Assembly: GCA_022790905.1 (NCBI GenBank)
Contig: JAAVYC010000065.1
Span: forward strand, 1 to 7,040
Reading direction: 5' to 3'
Length of the DNA: 7,040 nucleotides
From: Lachnospiraceae bacterium
GTDB lineage: Bacteria; Bacillota; Clostridia; Lachnospirales; Lachnospiraceae
A program made the translations under genes and the position numbers. The notes below the pieces were generated by a model. The model searched no databases. It saw only the letters and a list, made by a program, of their open reading frames with translations, and was not told the DNA's origin. The first letter of the stretch is position 1, and the number at the start of each line of letters is the position of its first letter. Shown in pieces: positions 1 through 6,219 of this stretch.

Positions 1-912
1 GATCTCGTTAAAAGGCTTTGTGTACTGATTCGCATAATTCAAAAAGCAGGTGAGCTGGCCTACGCTGATATTTCCTGTAATCGCAGATAACGCCCCAGTT
101 ACCCCGACACCGGCATAGACAAGGCTGTTGACAAAACGAGTCGCCGGATTTGTCGTACTCGAATAAAAGATCGCACGAAGGGACGCCCTCCCCAGTCTGT
201 CATTCATCTCATCAAACCGCTCTAACGCCTCCGTTCCATAGCCAAATGCCTGCACTACCTTTTGATTTCCGATCATTTCATCAATAAATGCTGTCTGCTC
301 TCCCCTCGTTTTAGACTGAAGCTGAAACATAGAAAATGTCTTCTTCGCGATAAACCCTGCAACGACAAAAGAAACCGGTGTGATCAAAACAACCACCAGC
401 GTAATCCCCACATTGACACTCAGCATAAAAAACAACGTTCCTATAATCGTCATAACTCCGGTAAAAAACTGTGTAAATCCCATTAAAAGTCCATCGGCAA
501 ACTGTTCTACATCCGCGATGACACGGCTTACAATATCTCCATGGGAATTTGCATCCAGATAAGAAATCGGAAGTCTCTCTATTTTCTCAAACGCCTCATT
601 TCTGATATCTTTGACCACCCCGTATGTCATCTTATTATTGCAAAGATTCATCATCCACTGTGCTAAAGCTGTGATCGCAATCACGATACCCATTCGTTTT
701 AAAATTGCAAAGATTGCTGTAAAATTTACGTTTCCCACACCAATAATCTCATCTACTGCATCTCCGATCAAAATTGGAATATAAAGTGTGGATAAAACAG
801 TTACCACTGCTAACAAAATAGAAAGGACCAAATAAAATCCATACTTTTTTATATAGCGCAATACTTTTTTCAATGTCTCTTTTTGCTGTTGTCTCTTCTC
901 TGCTTTTTCCAT
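1..912 (-). CDS. ABC exporter half-transporter, TM288/BmrD-like subunit (partial, C-terminus beyond window)
   Basis: The visible 304 codons hold the N-terminal membrane domain of an ABC exporter that joins a six-helix permease to an ATPase. The frame runs off the left edge before any Walker A motif, so the ATPase half lies outside. The start is MEKAEKRQQQKETLKK, followed by an amphipathic stretch and the first membrane helix (about residues 25-50). A second helix lies near 72-90. The family-typical ISYLDANSHGDIVSR coupling region comes at about 115-130, followed by two more hydrophobic segments up to about 190 and another at about 265-285. The start is ATG at 912-910, two bases after the TAG of the upstream gene, with AAGGAG at 924-929 inside that gene's end. 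The pair is therefore an operon and probably forms a heterodimer exporting drugs, lipids or peptides at the cytoplasmic membrane. The substrate cannot be read from sequence. Calling it the catalytically competent partner is inferred from the degenerate site in the upstream gene. Confidence 0.9.
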   Translation of the reverse strand, partial: MEKAEKRQQQKETLKKVLRYIKKYGFYLVLSILLAVVTVLSTLYIPILIGDAVDEIIGVGNVNFTAIFAILKRMGIVIAITALAQWMMNLCNNKMTYGVVKDIRNEAFEKIERLPISYLDANSHGDIVSRVIADVEQFADGLLMGFTQFFTGVMTIIGTLFFMLSVNVGITLVVVLITPVSFVVAGFIAKKTFSMFQLQSKTRGEQTAFIDEMIGNQKVVQAFGYGTEALERFDEMNDRLGRASLRAIFYSSTTNPATRFVNSLVYAGVGVTGALSAITGNISVGQLTCFLNYANQYTKPFNEI

Positions 913-914
913 AT

Positions 915-2645
915 CTACGCACTCTCCTTCTTTTTCCCATATTGAGAATCGTAAATCTCTCTATAGACTTCACAATTTTCCAGCAATTCGCTGTGCGTTC
1001 CCCAGCCGACTGCCTCCCCGTCATCCAACACCAGAATGTGATCCGCATGCATTAGAGAAGAGGTTCTCTGAGATACCACAAAAACTGTGGGCTGTTCTTT
1101 CATCTGTCGAATCGCTTTCCTAAGCGCCGCATCTGTAGCATAGTCAAGAGCTGAAGCGCTGTCATCCAAAATCAATATTTTAGGCTTTTTTACAAGTGCC
1201 CTCGCAATCGTAAGCCTCTGTCTCTGTCCTCCTGACAGATTGCGTCCTCCCTGTTCCACTCTTGCATCTAATCTGCCCTCTTTTTGCTCTACAAATTCTG
1301 CGGCCTGTGCAATGGTAAGCGCTTCCCAGATCTCTTCATCGGAGGCATCTTTTTTCCCCCATCTCATATTCTCCCGAATCGTCCCGGAAAATAGAACTGC
1401 CTTTTGCGGCACAATGCCAATCAATTTTCGCAGCGCTTCCATACGGTACTCCCTCACATCGAGTCCGTCCACCAATACACATCCTTCTGATATGTCATAA
1501 AAACGCGGAATCAGATGCACCACTGTGGATTTTCCAGATCCAGTTCCCCCGATAATTCCAATCGTTTCTCCTGGTTTTGCCTTTAATGAGATATTCGAGA
1601 TTGCTGCCTCTTTCGAACCCAGGTAATGCATCGATACCTGTTCAAATAAAACCGCATACTCCGCCTGACTCTGCTGTATCGTTTCCGTTCCATCTTTCAT
1701 CGTTGTATTCATTTCCAGTACCTGCGCAATTCGATTTCCGCAGGCAGCAGATTTGTTGACCGTAATGATCAAATTTGCAAGTTTTACCAACTCTATTAGA
1801 ATCTGTGACATATAATTGACAAGCGCCACGACTTCACCCTGCTGAATAACACCGGTATTGACGCGAACACCTCCCTGCCAGATCAATGCCACAATTGCAA
1901 GGTTAATTAGTACATAGGTTAATGGATTCATCAATGCAGAAATTTTTCCGACGTAAAGCTGCATATGTGTCAGCTCCCCGTTCTTTTTCCAAAAAGTCCC
2001 TATCTCTTCCTCTTCTTTGTGAAAAGCGCGAATCACTCTGCTTCCCGCTAAATTCTCTCTGGTAATGCCAAGCACTCCGTCCAAAAAAGACTGTACCTTT
2101 TTATAGAGCGGAATTGTGAGAACCATAATCCCAAAGACGACAATCGACAATAACGGAATCGTCACCACAAAAATAAGTGCCGCTTTCACATCAATCGTAA
2201 ACGCCATAATCATTGCCCCAAACACAATAAATGGGGAGCGCAAAAAAAGCCGCAGCACCAGATTCACTCCGGACTGCACCTGATTGACATCACTTGTCAT
2301 ACGCGTAATCAATGTCGAGGTTCCCGCCTGGTCCAGCTCGCAAAAAGACAAGCCCTGGATATGCGAAAACAGCGCATGGCGAAGCTTTGTTGCAAATCCA
2401 ACCGCCGCCTTCGCCGCGAAAAACTGTGCTGTGATCGAACAAGTCAGTCCGATAACCGCCAGAAAAATCAAAACCCCGCACATTCTCAGTATATAAGCGC
2501 GATCTCCATTCTTAATGCCGACATCAATGATCGCCGCCATTACCAGCGGCACGAACAATTCAAACGATGCCTCTAAAAGTTTAAAAAGTGGTCCTAAGAC
2601 ACTTTCTTTTTTGTAATCTTTCAAAAATACGAACAATTTCCTCAT
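915..2645 (-). CDS. ABC exporter half-transporter, TM287/BmrC-like subunit with degenerate ATPase site
   Basis: This is a complete 576-residue fusion of membrane domain and ATPase. Membrane helices lie near residues 17-40, 52-76, 133-153, 156-178, 240-259 and 270-296. The ATPase follows: Walker A GGTGSGKS (366-373), Q-loop Gln414, signature LSGGQ (470-474), Walker B ILILD (490-494) and D-loop SALD (498-501). The residue after Walker B is Asp495 instead of the catalytic Glu, and the switch-loop His is Gln526 (VVSQRTS). In heterodimeric exporters such as TM287/TM288 and BmrC/BmrD this marks the subunit that supplies the non-hydrolysing site. The frame stays open to a TTG at 2702. I prefer ATG 2645 because the protein then begins MRKLFVFLKDYKK as family members do, AAAGGA (2658-2663) precedes it, and the earlier ATG codons lie at or beside the predicted -10. 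The spacer of 12 nt is rather long. The downstream partner starts 2 bp after its stop. Substrate is unknown; multidrug-type export is the family default. Confidence 0.95.
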   Translation of the reverse strand: MRKLFVFLKDYKKESVLGPLFKLLEASFELFVPLVMAAIIDVGIKNGDRAYILRMCGVLIFLAVIGLTCSITAQFFAAKAAVGFATKLRHALFSHIQGLSFCELDQAGTSTLITRMTSDVNQVQSGVNLVLRLFLRSPFIVFGAMIMAFTIDVKAALIFVVTIPLLSIVVFGIMVLTIPLYKKVQSFLDGVLGITRENLAGSRVIRAFHKEEEEIGTFWKKNGELTHMQLYVGKISALMNPLTYVLINLAIVALIWQGGVRVNTGVIQQGEVVALVNYMSQILIELVKLANLIITVNKSAACGNRIAQVLEMNTTMKDGTETIQQSQAEYAVLFEQVSMHYLGSKEAAISNISLKAKPGETIGIIGGTGSGKSTVVHLIPRFYDISEGCVLVDGLDVREYRMEALRKLIGIVPQKAVLFSGTIRENMRWGKKDASDEEIWEALTIAQAAEFVEQKEGRLDARVEQGGRNLSGGQRQRLTIARALVKKPKILILDDSASALDYATDAALRKAIRQMKEQPTVFVVSQRTSSLMHADHILVLDDGEAVGWGTHSELLENCEVYREIYDSQYGKKKESA

Positions 2646-2679
2646 AAAAATCTCTAATCCTTTCACAAAACTTTTCATT

Positions 2680-2688
2680 ATCATAGCA
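2680..2688 (-). promoter_or_regulatory. Extended -10 promoter element for the ABC exporter operon (predicted)
   Basis: On the minus strand this reads TGCTATGAT, a TG-n extended -10 one base off TATAAT. It predicts a transcription start near 2673 and a leader of roughly 28 nt before ATG 2645. At the expected distance upstream there is no good -35; the sequence there is TAGCAT, which belongs to the -10 region of the divergent promoter. That fits an extended -10 promoter that does not need a strong -35. This is prediction only. Confidence 0.5.
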
Positions 2689-2709
2689 TTTTTTTTTGAC
2701 AAATGCTAT
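2683..2709. repeat. Inverted repeat in the divergent promoter region (9-bp arms, 9-bp spacer)
   Basis: ATAGCATTT at 2683-2691 is the exact reverse complement of AAATGCTAT at 2701-2709, with a T-rich 9-bp spacer between. Partial symmetry continues outward past one mismatch. Each arm contains most of an extended -10 element, one per strand, so the symmetry may come simply from two similar promoters facing away from each other. It could equally be an operator for a dimeric regulator controlling both directions. It is not a terminator, because the T-run lies in the loop rather than after the stem. Confidence 0.7.
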
Positions 2710-2712
2710 AAT
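2704..2712 (+). promoter_or_regulatory. Extended -10 promoter for the membrane-anchored DUF4832-type gene
   Basis: The sequence TGCTATAAT is a perfect extended -10 element. It predicts a transcription start near 2719, leaving only about 16 nt of leader before ATG 2736, just enough for the ribosome site. No recognisable -35 sits at 16-18 bp upstream; that stretch (TAGCAT) is the divergent gene's -10 region. A TTGACA at 2696-2701 lies only 5 bp upstream and so cannot act as the -35 for this element. Confidence 0.6.
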
Positions 2713-2722
2713 ATCCTTCACT

Positions 2723-2728
2723 AAGGAG
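2723..2728 (+). promoter_or_regulatory. Ribosome binding site fixing the start at 2736
   Basis: AAGGAG lies 7 nt before ATG 2736, ideal sequence and spacing for a low-GC Gram-positive. It confirms this ATG, which also places the hydrophobic anchor at the very N-terminus. Confidence 0.85.
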
Positions 2729-2735
2729 ATTATTT

Positions 2736-4178
2736 ATGAAAACAATATCAAAAAGACTGCTTTTTATGCTATTTTCTATATTATTATTTATATTGCTATT
2801 TTTAATCGTTGTCTTCCCAACTTTTTTTGAAAAAGATATTCTGGTAAATCTAAAATCAGAATCTTTCGTGGAATCTTCTGATTCTTTTGCCAATCCCTAT
2901 CAGGGCTGGTATCGGATTTATACCTATCTTCTCGCAGACAATCAAACCATAACAAAAGAACAGATTGCCGAAAGCTTAACATTCGATCCGGATACCCGTC
3001 TTGCCCTTTTAGAAATCAACTTAAAAGAATATCAAAATTGTCCGATCAGCAGCGATGGTCTGATCTATCTGGACTCTCTTTTCTCTGCCTGGTCTTCTAG
3101 CAATAAGCAGCTGATTGTCCGCTTTTTGTACGATTGGGATTCTAATGCTACCAAAACAGAGCCGGCAAACATCGATCAAATCTGTGAACACATGACACAG
3201 GTCAGTGAAGTTGTAAACCGCTATCACGATCACATTTATATTCTACAGGGAATCTTTGTCGGCAACTACGGAGAGATGAACAATTCTTCTTATCTTTCCA
3301 ATAAAAGTATACGCCTTTTAATGGAACATTTAGCCTCGGTCACAGACCCTTCCATCTATCTCTCTGTGCGCACACCCGCCCATTGGCGAACCATCAACCA
3401 GACATTCCGCGTTCCCGACAAAAAAGAGGCCTTCTCTGACACGATTCTTTCACGTGTTGGGCTATTCAACGATGGCATGCTTGGTTCTGCAAATGACCTT
3501 GGGACTTATGGAGATCTGCCCTACGAAAAATTGTCCTCTTATGAGGAAAAAGCCATTCGAGAAGATGAAATTAATTTCCAAAACAAACTCTGTGAATATG
3601 TTCCAAATGGAGGAGAAGTTGTCCTGGATAATCCCTGCAACGACTTAGAGACTGCTATACACGATCTGATTTCTATGCATGTTTCCTACCTCAATTGTGA
3701 CTACGACACCTCTGTCTTAAACAAATGGAAATCCACCGTTTATAAAGGCGCAGATGCTGTTTTTGGGGACAAGAATGGCTATGAATACGTCGGAGAACAC
3801 CTGGGATATCGGTATGTCTTATGCGATCTCCAGTTAAACGATCAATCTGATTTTGACCAAGAAACCGAACTGATTTTAAAAATTAAAAATGCAGGCTTTG
3901 CCAACAGCCTGCGAAAATTCAAACCAGAACTCCTTTTAGAAAATAAGAAAACTTCCAAGCAGATCTCTATTCCATTAAAAGACGATCCAAGACTTTGGAA
4001 AAGTGGGGAGGAAACAGATCTTCACATCTCTCTTCCAATTAGGGAATATGAAAAAGGCACTTACCACATCTATTTCAAACTGAGTGACCCTGCAACCAAA
4101 GAAATCATCCGCTTCGCCAATACCCTTCCTCTCTCGAAGCAGGGTTATAAGCTTGGAGAGCTAACGATTGAGAAGTAA
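2736..4178 (+). CDS. Membrane-anchored DUF4874/DUF4832-type protein, putative extracytoplasmic glycan-associated protein
   Basis: This 480-residue protein has a basic N-terminus (MKTISKRLL) and one hydrophobic segment at about residues 8-30 with no clear cleavage site, so a membrane anchor with the bulk outside is likely. Conserved blocks in order are NPYQGWY (53-59), RFLYDWD (129-135), QGIFVGNYGEM (171-181), RTPAHWR (212-218), FNDGML (244-249), DLGTYG (254-259), VPNGGE (289-294), HVSYLN (315-320) and LGYRYVL (356-362). A C-terminal region of probable beta-sandwich character follows (about 365-480). I recognise these blocks as the DUF4874 (N-terminal) plus DUF4832 (C-terminal) architecture; no activity is established that I know of. 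Invariant aromatic, Glu and Asp residues in a barrel-like layout would fit a glycosidase-like fold, which is inference. It has its own promoter and overlaps by 18 bp the tail of its own paralog on the opposite strand. No terminator is visible after its stop. Confidence 0.88.
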   Translation: MKTISKRLLFMLFSILLFILLFLIVVFPTFFEKDILVNLKSESFVESSDSFANPYQGWYRIYTYLLADNQTITKEQIAESLTFDPDTRLALLEINLKEYQNCPISSDGLIYLDSLFSAWSSSNKQLIVRFLYDWDSNATKTEPANIDQICEHMTQVSEVVNRYHDHIYILQGIFVGNYGEMNNSSYLSNKSIRLLMEHLASVTDPSIYLSVRTPAHWRTINQTFRVPDKKEAFSDTILSRVGLFNDGMLGSANDLGTYGDLPYEKLSSYEEKAIREDEINFQNKLCEYVPNGGEVVLDNPCNDLETAIHDLISMHVSYLNCDYDTSVLNKWKSTVYKGADAVFGDKNGYEYVGEHLGYRYVLCDLQLNDQSDFDQETELILKIKNAGFANSLRKFKPELLLENKKTSKQISIPLKDDPRLWKSGEETDLHISLPIREYEKGTYHIYFKLSDPATKEIIRFANTLPLSKQGYKLGELTIEK

Positions 4179-4186
4179 TCCAAGCT
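4150..4186. repeat. Inverted repeat at the convergent 3' junction
   Basis: AGCTTGGA at 4150-4157 and TCCAAGCT at 4179-4186 are exact reverse complements 21 bp apart, bracketing the overlap of the two convergent genes. Both arms encode Leu-Gly at the same place in the two paralogous C-termini (KLGEL and ELGLL), so the repeat is probably a trace of their shared ancestry. The 21-nt loop and the lack of a T-run make it a poor terminator. Confidence 0.6.
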
Positions 4187-5432
4187 CTACTCTCCCCTCT
4201 TCCATGTGATTTGCAAACGAAATTAGACATTCGTCTTTTTGTCTTCTCAACTGAAAAAATACTCGATATTCCCTACCGCTTTCTAATTCCGGCAACTCCG
4301 CCTGAATCACAGTCGTCTTTCGACTCTCCAAATAACTTGCCGGAACAAAAAAAGCTTTTCTCACACGCGCTTCCCTCTCATCCTCAAAAAATAGATATGC
4401 TTTTGTTTCCTCATACAGATTCGCAAATCCCACATTTTCTATCTCAATTTCCAATGCCTTTTTCTTTCGATTCAAAGAAGCATTTCGTATGACCAGACGA
4501 TAGCCCAAATGCATTCCAATATAATCATAGCCATTCATTCCCCGATATTCTGTCTTCTTCCAGCGTTCTAGCACCCTCTCATCATAGACGCTGCTCAGAT
4601 AAGTGATATGTATCTGATAAAAATACTTCAACGCCAAAGAAAACTCTCCCAGAGCATTTTCACCGACGGCCTCCCCCCCGTTTGGCACAAAACGACAGAT
4701 CTCATTCTGAAACTGTATTTCTGCCTGACGATCCCACATTTGCTCCCATTCCCGATCCCTGGTATCCTCACTTCCGTAGGTTCCAAGATCCGTCTCAGAG
4801 GCGAGCAATCCATCGTTAAAAAAACCCACTTTTTTCTTATATGCTCTTTCTCCTTGCTCCTTATCAAAAATCATCCGCCAAAAAACAGGTTTCCTTATTG
4901 CAAAAAAACAGTCTGACTCTGTCTCCTCCCATAACATCTCTGCTAACTGCCGTAAATACTTTTTTGACAAATAGTGGGAAGTGTGCATCTCCCCCCAACT
5001 TCCCAGAAAAAGTCCCTGTACCATAAAAATACTTTTTTCATAAGTCTGCAACAATGCTTTGATTTGTTGCATATGAGACACGATCATCTTTAGCGATGAG
5101 GGTTCTCTCTCCATCCCTCTTCCTTCCCTGTCATAGACAAACCGCACAATCATTTCCTTTTCCCATTTCTGAAAAAAAGCAAAAATCCTTTCTATATTTA
5201 AAAGGATTTTTTTAGGTAAACACTTTTCTCGGAAATCTCCCAGATCTATCATCACAAGTGCCAATCTCTCATTTTCATTTAAACACCAGCGCAACTCCTC
5301 TTCTTCTATCTCTTCCCCCGCTGAGAAAGAATAGAGACGATACCATCCTCTGCCAGGATTGGAGAGATCTCCCATCTCTTCTGTAAAAATTGCTTTTTCA
5401 AACCGGCTTTTATCTTTCTTTTTAAACAGCAT
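4161..5432 (-). CDS. Second DUF4874/DUF4832-type protein, no export signal, paralog of the 2736-4178 gene
   Basis: This 423-residue protein aligns along its whole length with the plus-strand neighbour: NPGRGWY (25-31), RFVYDRE (97-103), QGLFLGSWGEM (139-149), RKPVFWR (180-186), FNDGLL (205-210), DLGTYG (215-220), VPNGGE (249-254), HITYLS near 275-280 and LGYR (309-312), then a similar beta-rich tail. It lacks the membrane anchor: its N-terminus is MLFKKKDKSRFEK, so it should be cytoplasmic. It is notably rich in Lys, Arg and Glu. The ATG at 5432 is chosen because GGTGGAG (5440-5446) precedes it by 7 nt. An ATG at 5456 would add eight residues (MWKRWRKR) but has only a poor site. It overlaps the upstream GT2 gene by 11 bp, which suggests translational coupling. 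Its function is unknown; position points to the same glycan pathway as the two glycosyltransferases. A bound or processed glycan intermediate is a guess. Confidence 0.88.
   Translation of the reverse strand: MLFKKKDKSRFEKAIFTEEMGDLSNPGRGWYRLYSFSAGEEIEEEELRWCLNENERLALVMIDLGDFREKCLPKKILLNIERIFAFFQKWEKEMIVRFVYDREGRGMEREPSSLKMIVSHMQQIKALLQTYEKSIFMVQGLFLGSWGEMHTSHYLSKKYLRQLAEMLWEETESDCFFAIRKPVFWRMIFDKEQGERAYKKKVGFFNDGLLASETDLGTYGSEDTRDREWEQMWDRQAEIQFQNEICRFVPNGGEAVGENALGEFSLALKYFYQIHITYLSSVYDERVLERWKKTEYRGMNGYDYIGMHLGYRLVIRNASLNRKKKALEIEIENVGFANLYEETKAYLFFEDEREARVRKAFFVPASYLESRKTTVIQAELPELESGREYRVFFQLRRQKDECLISFANHMEEGRVELGLLLNR
5181..5211. repeat. Hairpin with flanking A and T runs inside the cytoplasmic DUF4832-type gene
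   Basis: AAAAATCCTTT (5181-5191) and AAAGGATTTTT (5201-5211) are perfect 11-bp inverted arms around a 9-bp loop, and the T-run continues to 5213. Both strands look like a weak Rho-independent terminator. It lies inside coding sequence (the KKILLNIERIF region of the minus-strand gene), so it cannot be a normal gene-end signal there. It could instead stop plus-strand read-through from 2736-4178, or be a chance product of Lys, Ile and Phe codons. Confidence 0.55.
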
Positions 5433-6219
5433 CCTCTTTCTCCACCGTTTCCACATCTTCTTTTAACAATTTAATACGAAACCAGACTGCTAGAGTACTC
5501 AAACACATACGTAACATATAAATCAACGGTTTAAAACCAGAATGCATACTTATGCCCTGTGTGCGCACATGCATCACCGCCGGAATCTCCTCGATACGAA
5601 ATCCCAGAAGCGACATCTGCATAATCATATTGGTATCTGGATACCTGTCGTCAAAATGATTATATTTTGAATAAAAGAGAACCGCTCTTCTGCTAAGCCC
5701 CTGCAGTCCTGTCGTTGGATCCGTGATTTTATAACCACTTCCCCAATACACAATCTTGCGAAAAAGTGCATATGCCATCTTTTTTGCAAAAGAGACTGGA
5801 AAGTCCGCACTCCCCTCCATAAAACGAGAACCCAAAACAATGTCTGGACATTTTCCATTCTTGTCTTCCTCTTTTAACTTCTGATAAATTTTCTTTATAT
5901 TGCACACATCGTGCTGTCCATCTGAGTCCATCTGAATGATATAGCGATACTTTCGACGAATCGCATATTTATAACCAATCTGTAATGCACTTCCATAACC
6001 AAGGTTAAAAACATGGGTAATAAGCGCATGTTTATGCCTTTTGACAATCCAATTCGTACTGTCGGAGGAGGCGTCATCCATGACCAATATATCTGCAATG
6101 TTCGCAATTTCAGGCTGCTCCAATTTTTCCAAAACCGCTTCAATACTCTTCTCTTCGTTATATGCCGGCATGATAATCAGCAATTCTTTTTCCTTTTTTA
6201 CTTCCCTGTATTCTTTCAT
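5422..6219 (-). CDS. GT2-family glycosyltransferase, dolichyl-phosphate mannosyltransferase (DPM1)-like
   Basis: This 265-residue inverting GT-A glycosyltransferase has the nucleotide-sugar core IIMPAYNEE (15-23), MDDASSDST (47-55) and NLGYGSALQIG (72-82). The metal-binding DxD is Asp98-Ser-Asp100 within QMDSDGQHD. The acceptor-side motif is DPTTGLQG (167-174). Enzymes of this type move a sugar from a nucleotide donor to a polyprenyl-phosphate or glycan acceptor at the inner face of the membrane; sugar and acceptor are not predictable here. The C-terminus (about 231-252) is hydrophobic and amphipathic and may dock on the membrane, but there are no paired transmembrane helices. ATG 6219 shares ATGA with the stop of the upstream GT4 gene, with GGTGG 4 nt before it, and its own stop lies inside the start of the next gene. 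All three genes are probably co-translated. An internal hydrophobic stretch near 145-160 is part of the fold. Confidence 0.93.
   Translation of the reverse strand: MKEYREVKKEKELLIIMPAYNEEKSIEAVLEKLEQPEIANIADILVMDDASSDSTNWIVKRHKHALITHVFNLGYGSALQIGYKYAIRRKYRYIIQMDSDGQHDVCNIKKIYQKLKEEDKNGKCPDIVLGSRFMEGSADFPVSFAKKMAYALFRKIVYWGSGYKITDPTTGLQGLSRRAVLFYSKYNHFDDRYPDTNMIMQMSLLGFRIEEIPAVMHVRTQGISMHSGFKPLIYMLRMCLSTLAVWFRIKLLKEDVETVEKEDAV
5440..5446 (-). promoter_or_regulatory. Ribosome binding site choosing ATG 5432
   Basis: On the minus strand GGTGGAG lies exactly 7 nt before ATG 5432, inside the last codons of the GT2 gene. The alternative ATG at 5456 has only AAAAGAAG abutting it. This decides the shorter 423-residue protein and an 11-bp overlap with the upstream gene. 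Confidence 0.7.

Noticed and set aside
262..562. Short plus-strand open frames
   Set aside because: They are antisense to the well-supported ABC membrane domain and encode low-complexity or non-family sequences.
840..880. Repeated ATACTTTTTT motif
   Set aside because: It encodes repeated Lys-Lys-Tyr-type codons near the N-terminus of the ABC subunit; there is no other sign of a functional repeat.
2696..2701. Perfect -35 hexamer TTGACA on the plus strand
   Set aside because: It is only 5 bp from TATAAT at 2707, and no acceptable -10 exists 16-18 bp downstream (CACTAA region). It is probably fortuitous, arising from the T-run and the repeat spacer.
2646..2702. N-terminal extension of the ABC subunit from TTG 2702 or the ATGs at 2684 and 2678
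   Set aside because: The added residues do not resemble the family N-terminus, and the codons lie upstream of, within or beside the predicted minus-strand -10. ATG 2645 gives the usual protein start.
4150..4196. Bidirectional terminator between the convergent genes
   Set aside because: The stem is only 8 bp with a 21-nt loop, competing pairings exist, and there is no T-run on either side.
5433..5456. Longer start (ATG 5456) of the minus-strand DUF4832-type gene
   Set aside because: It has only a weak purine stretch abutting it, while ATG 5432 has GGTGGAG at 7 nt. The longer form cannot be fully excluded.
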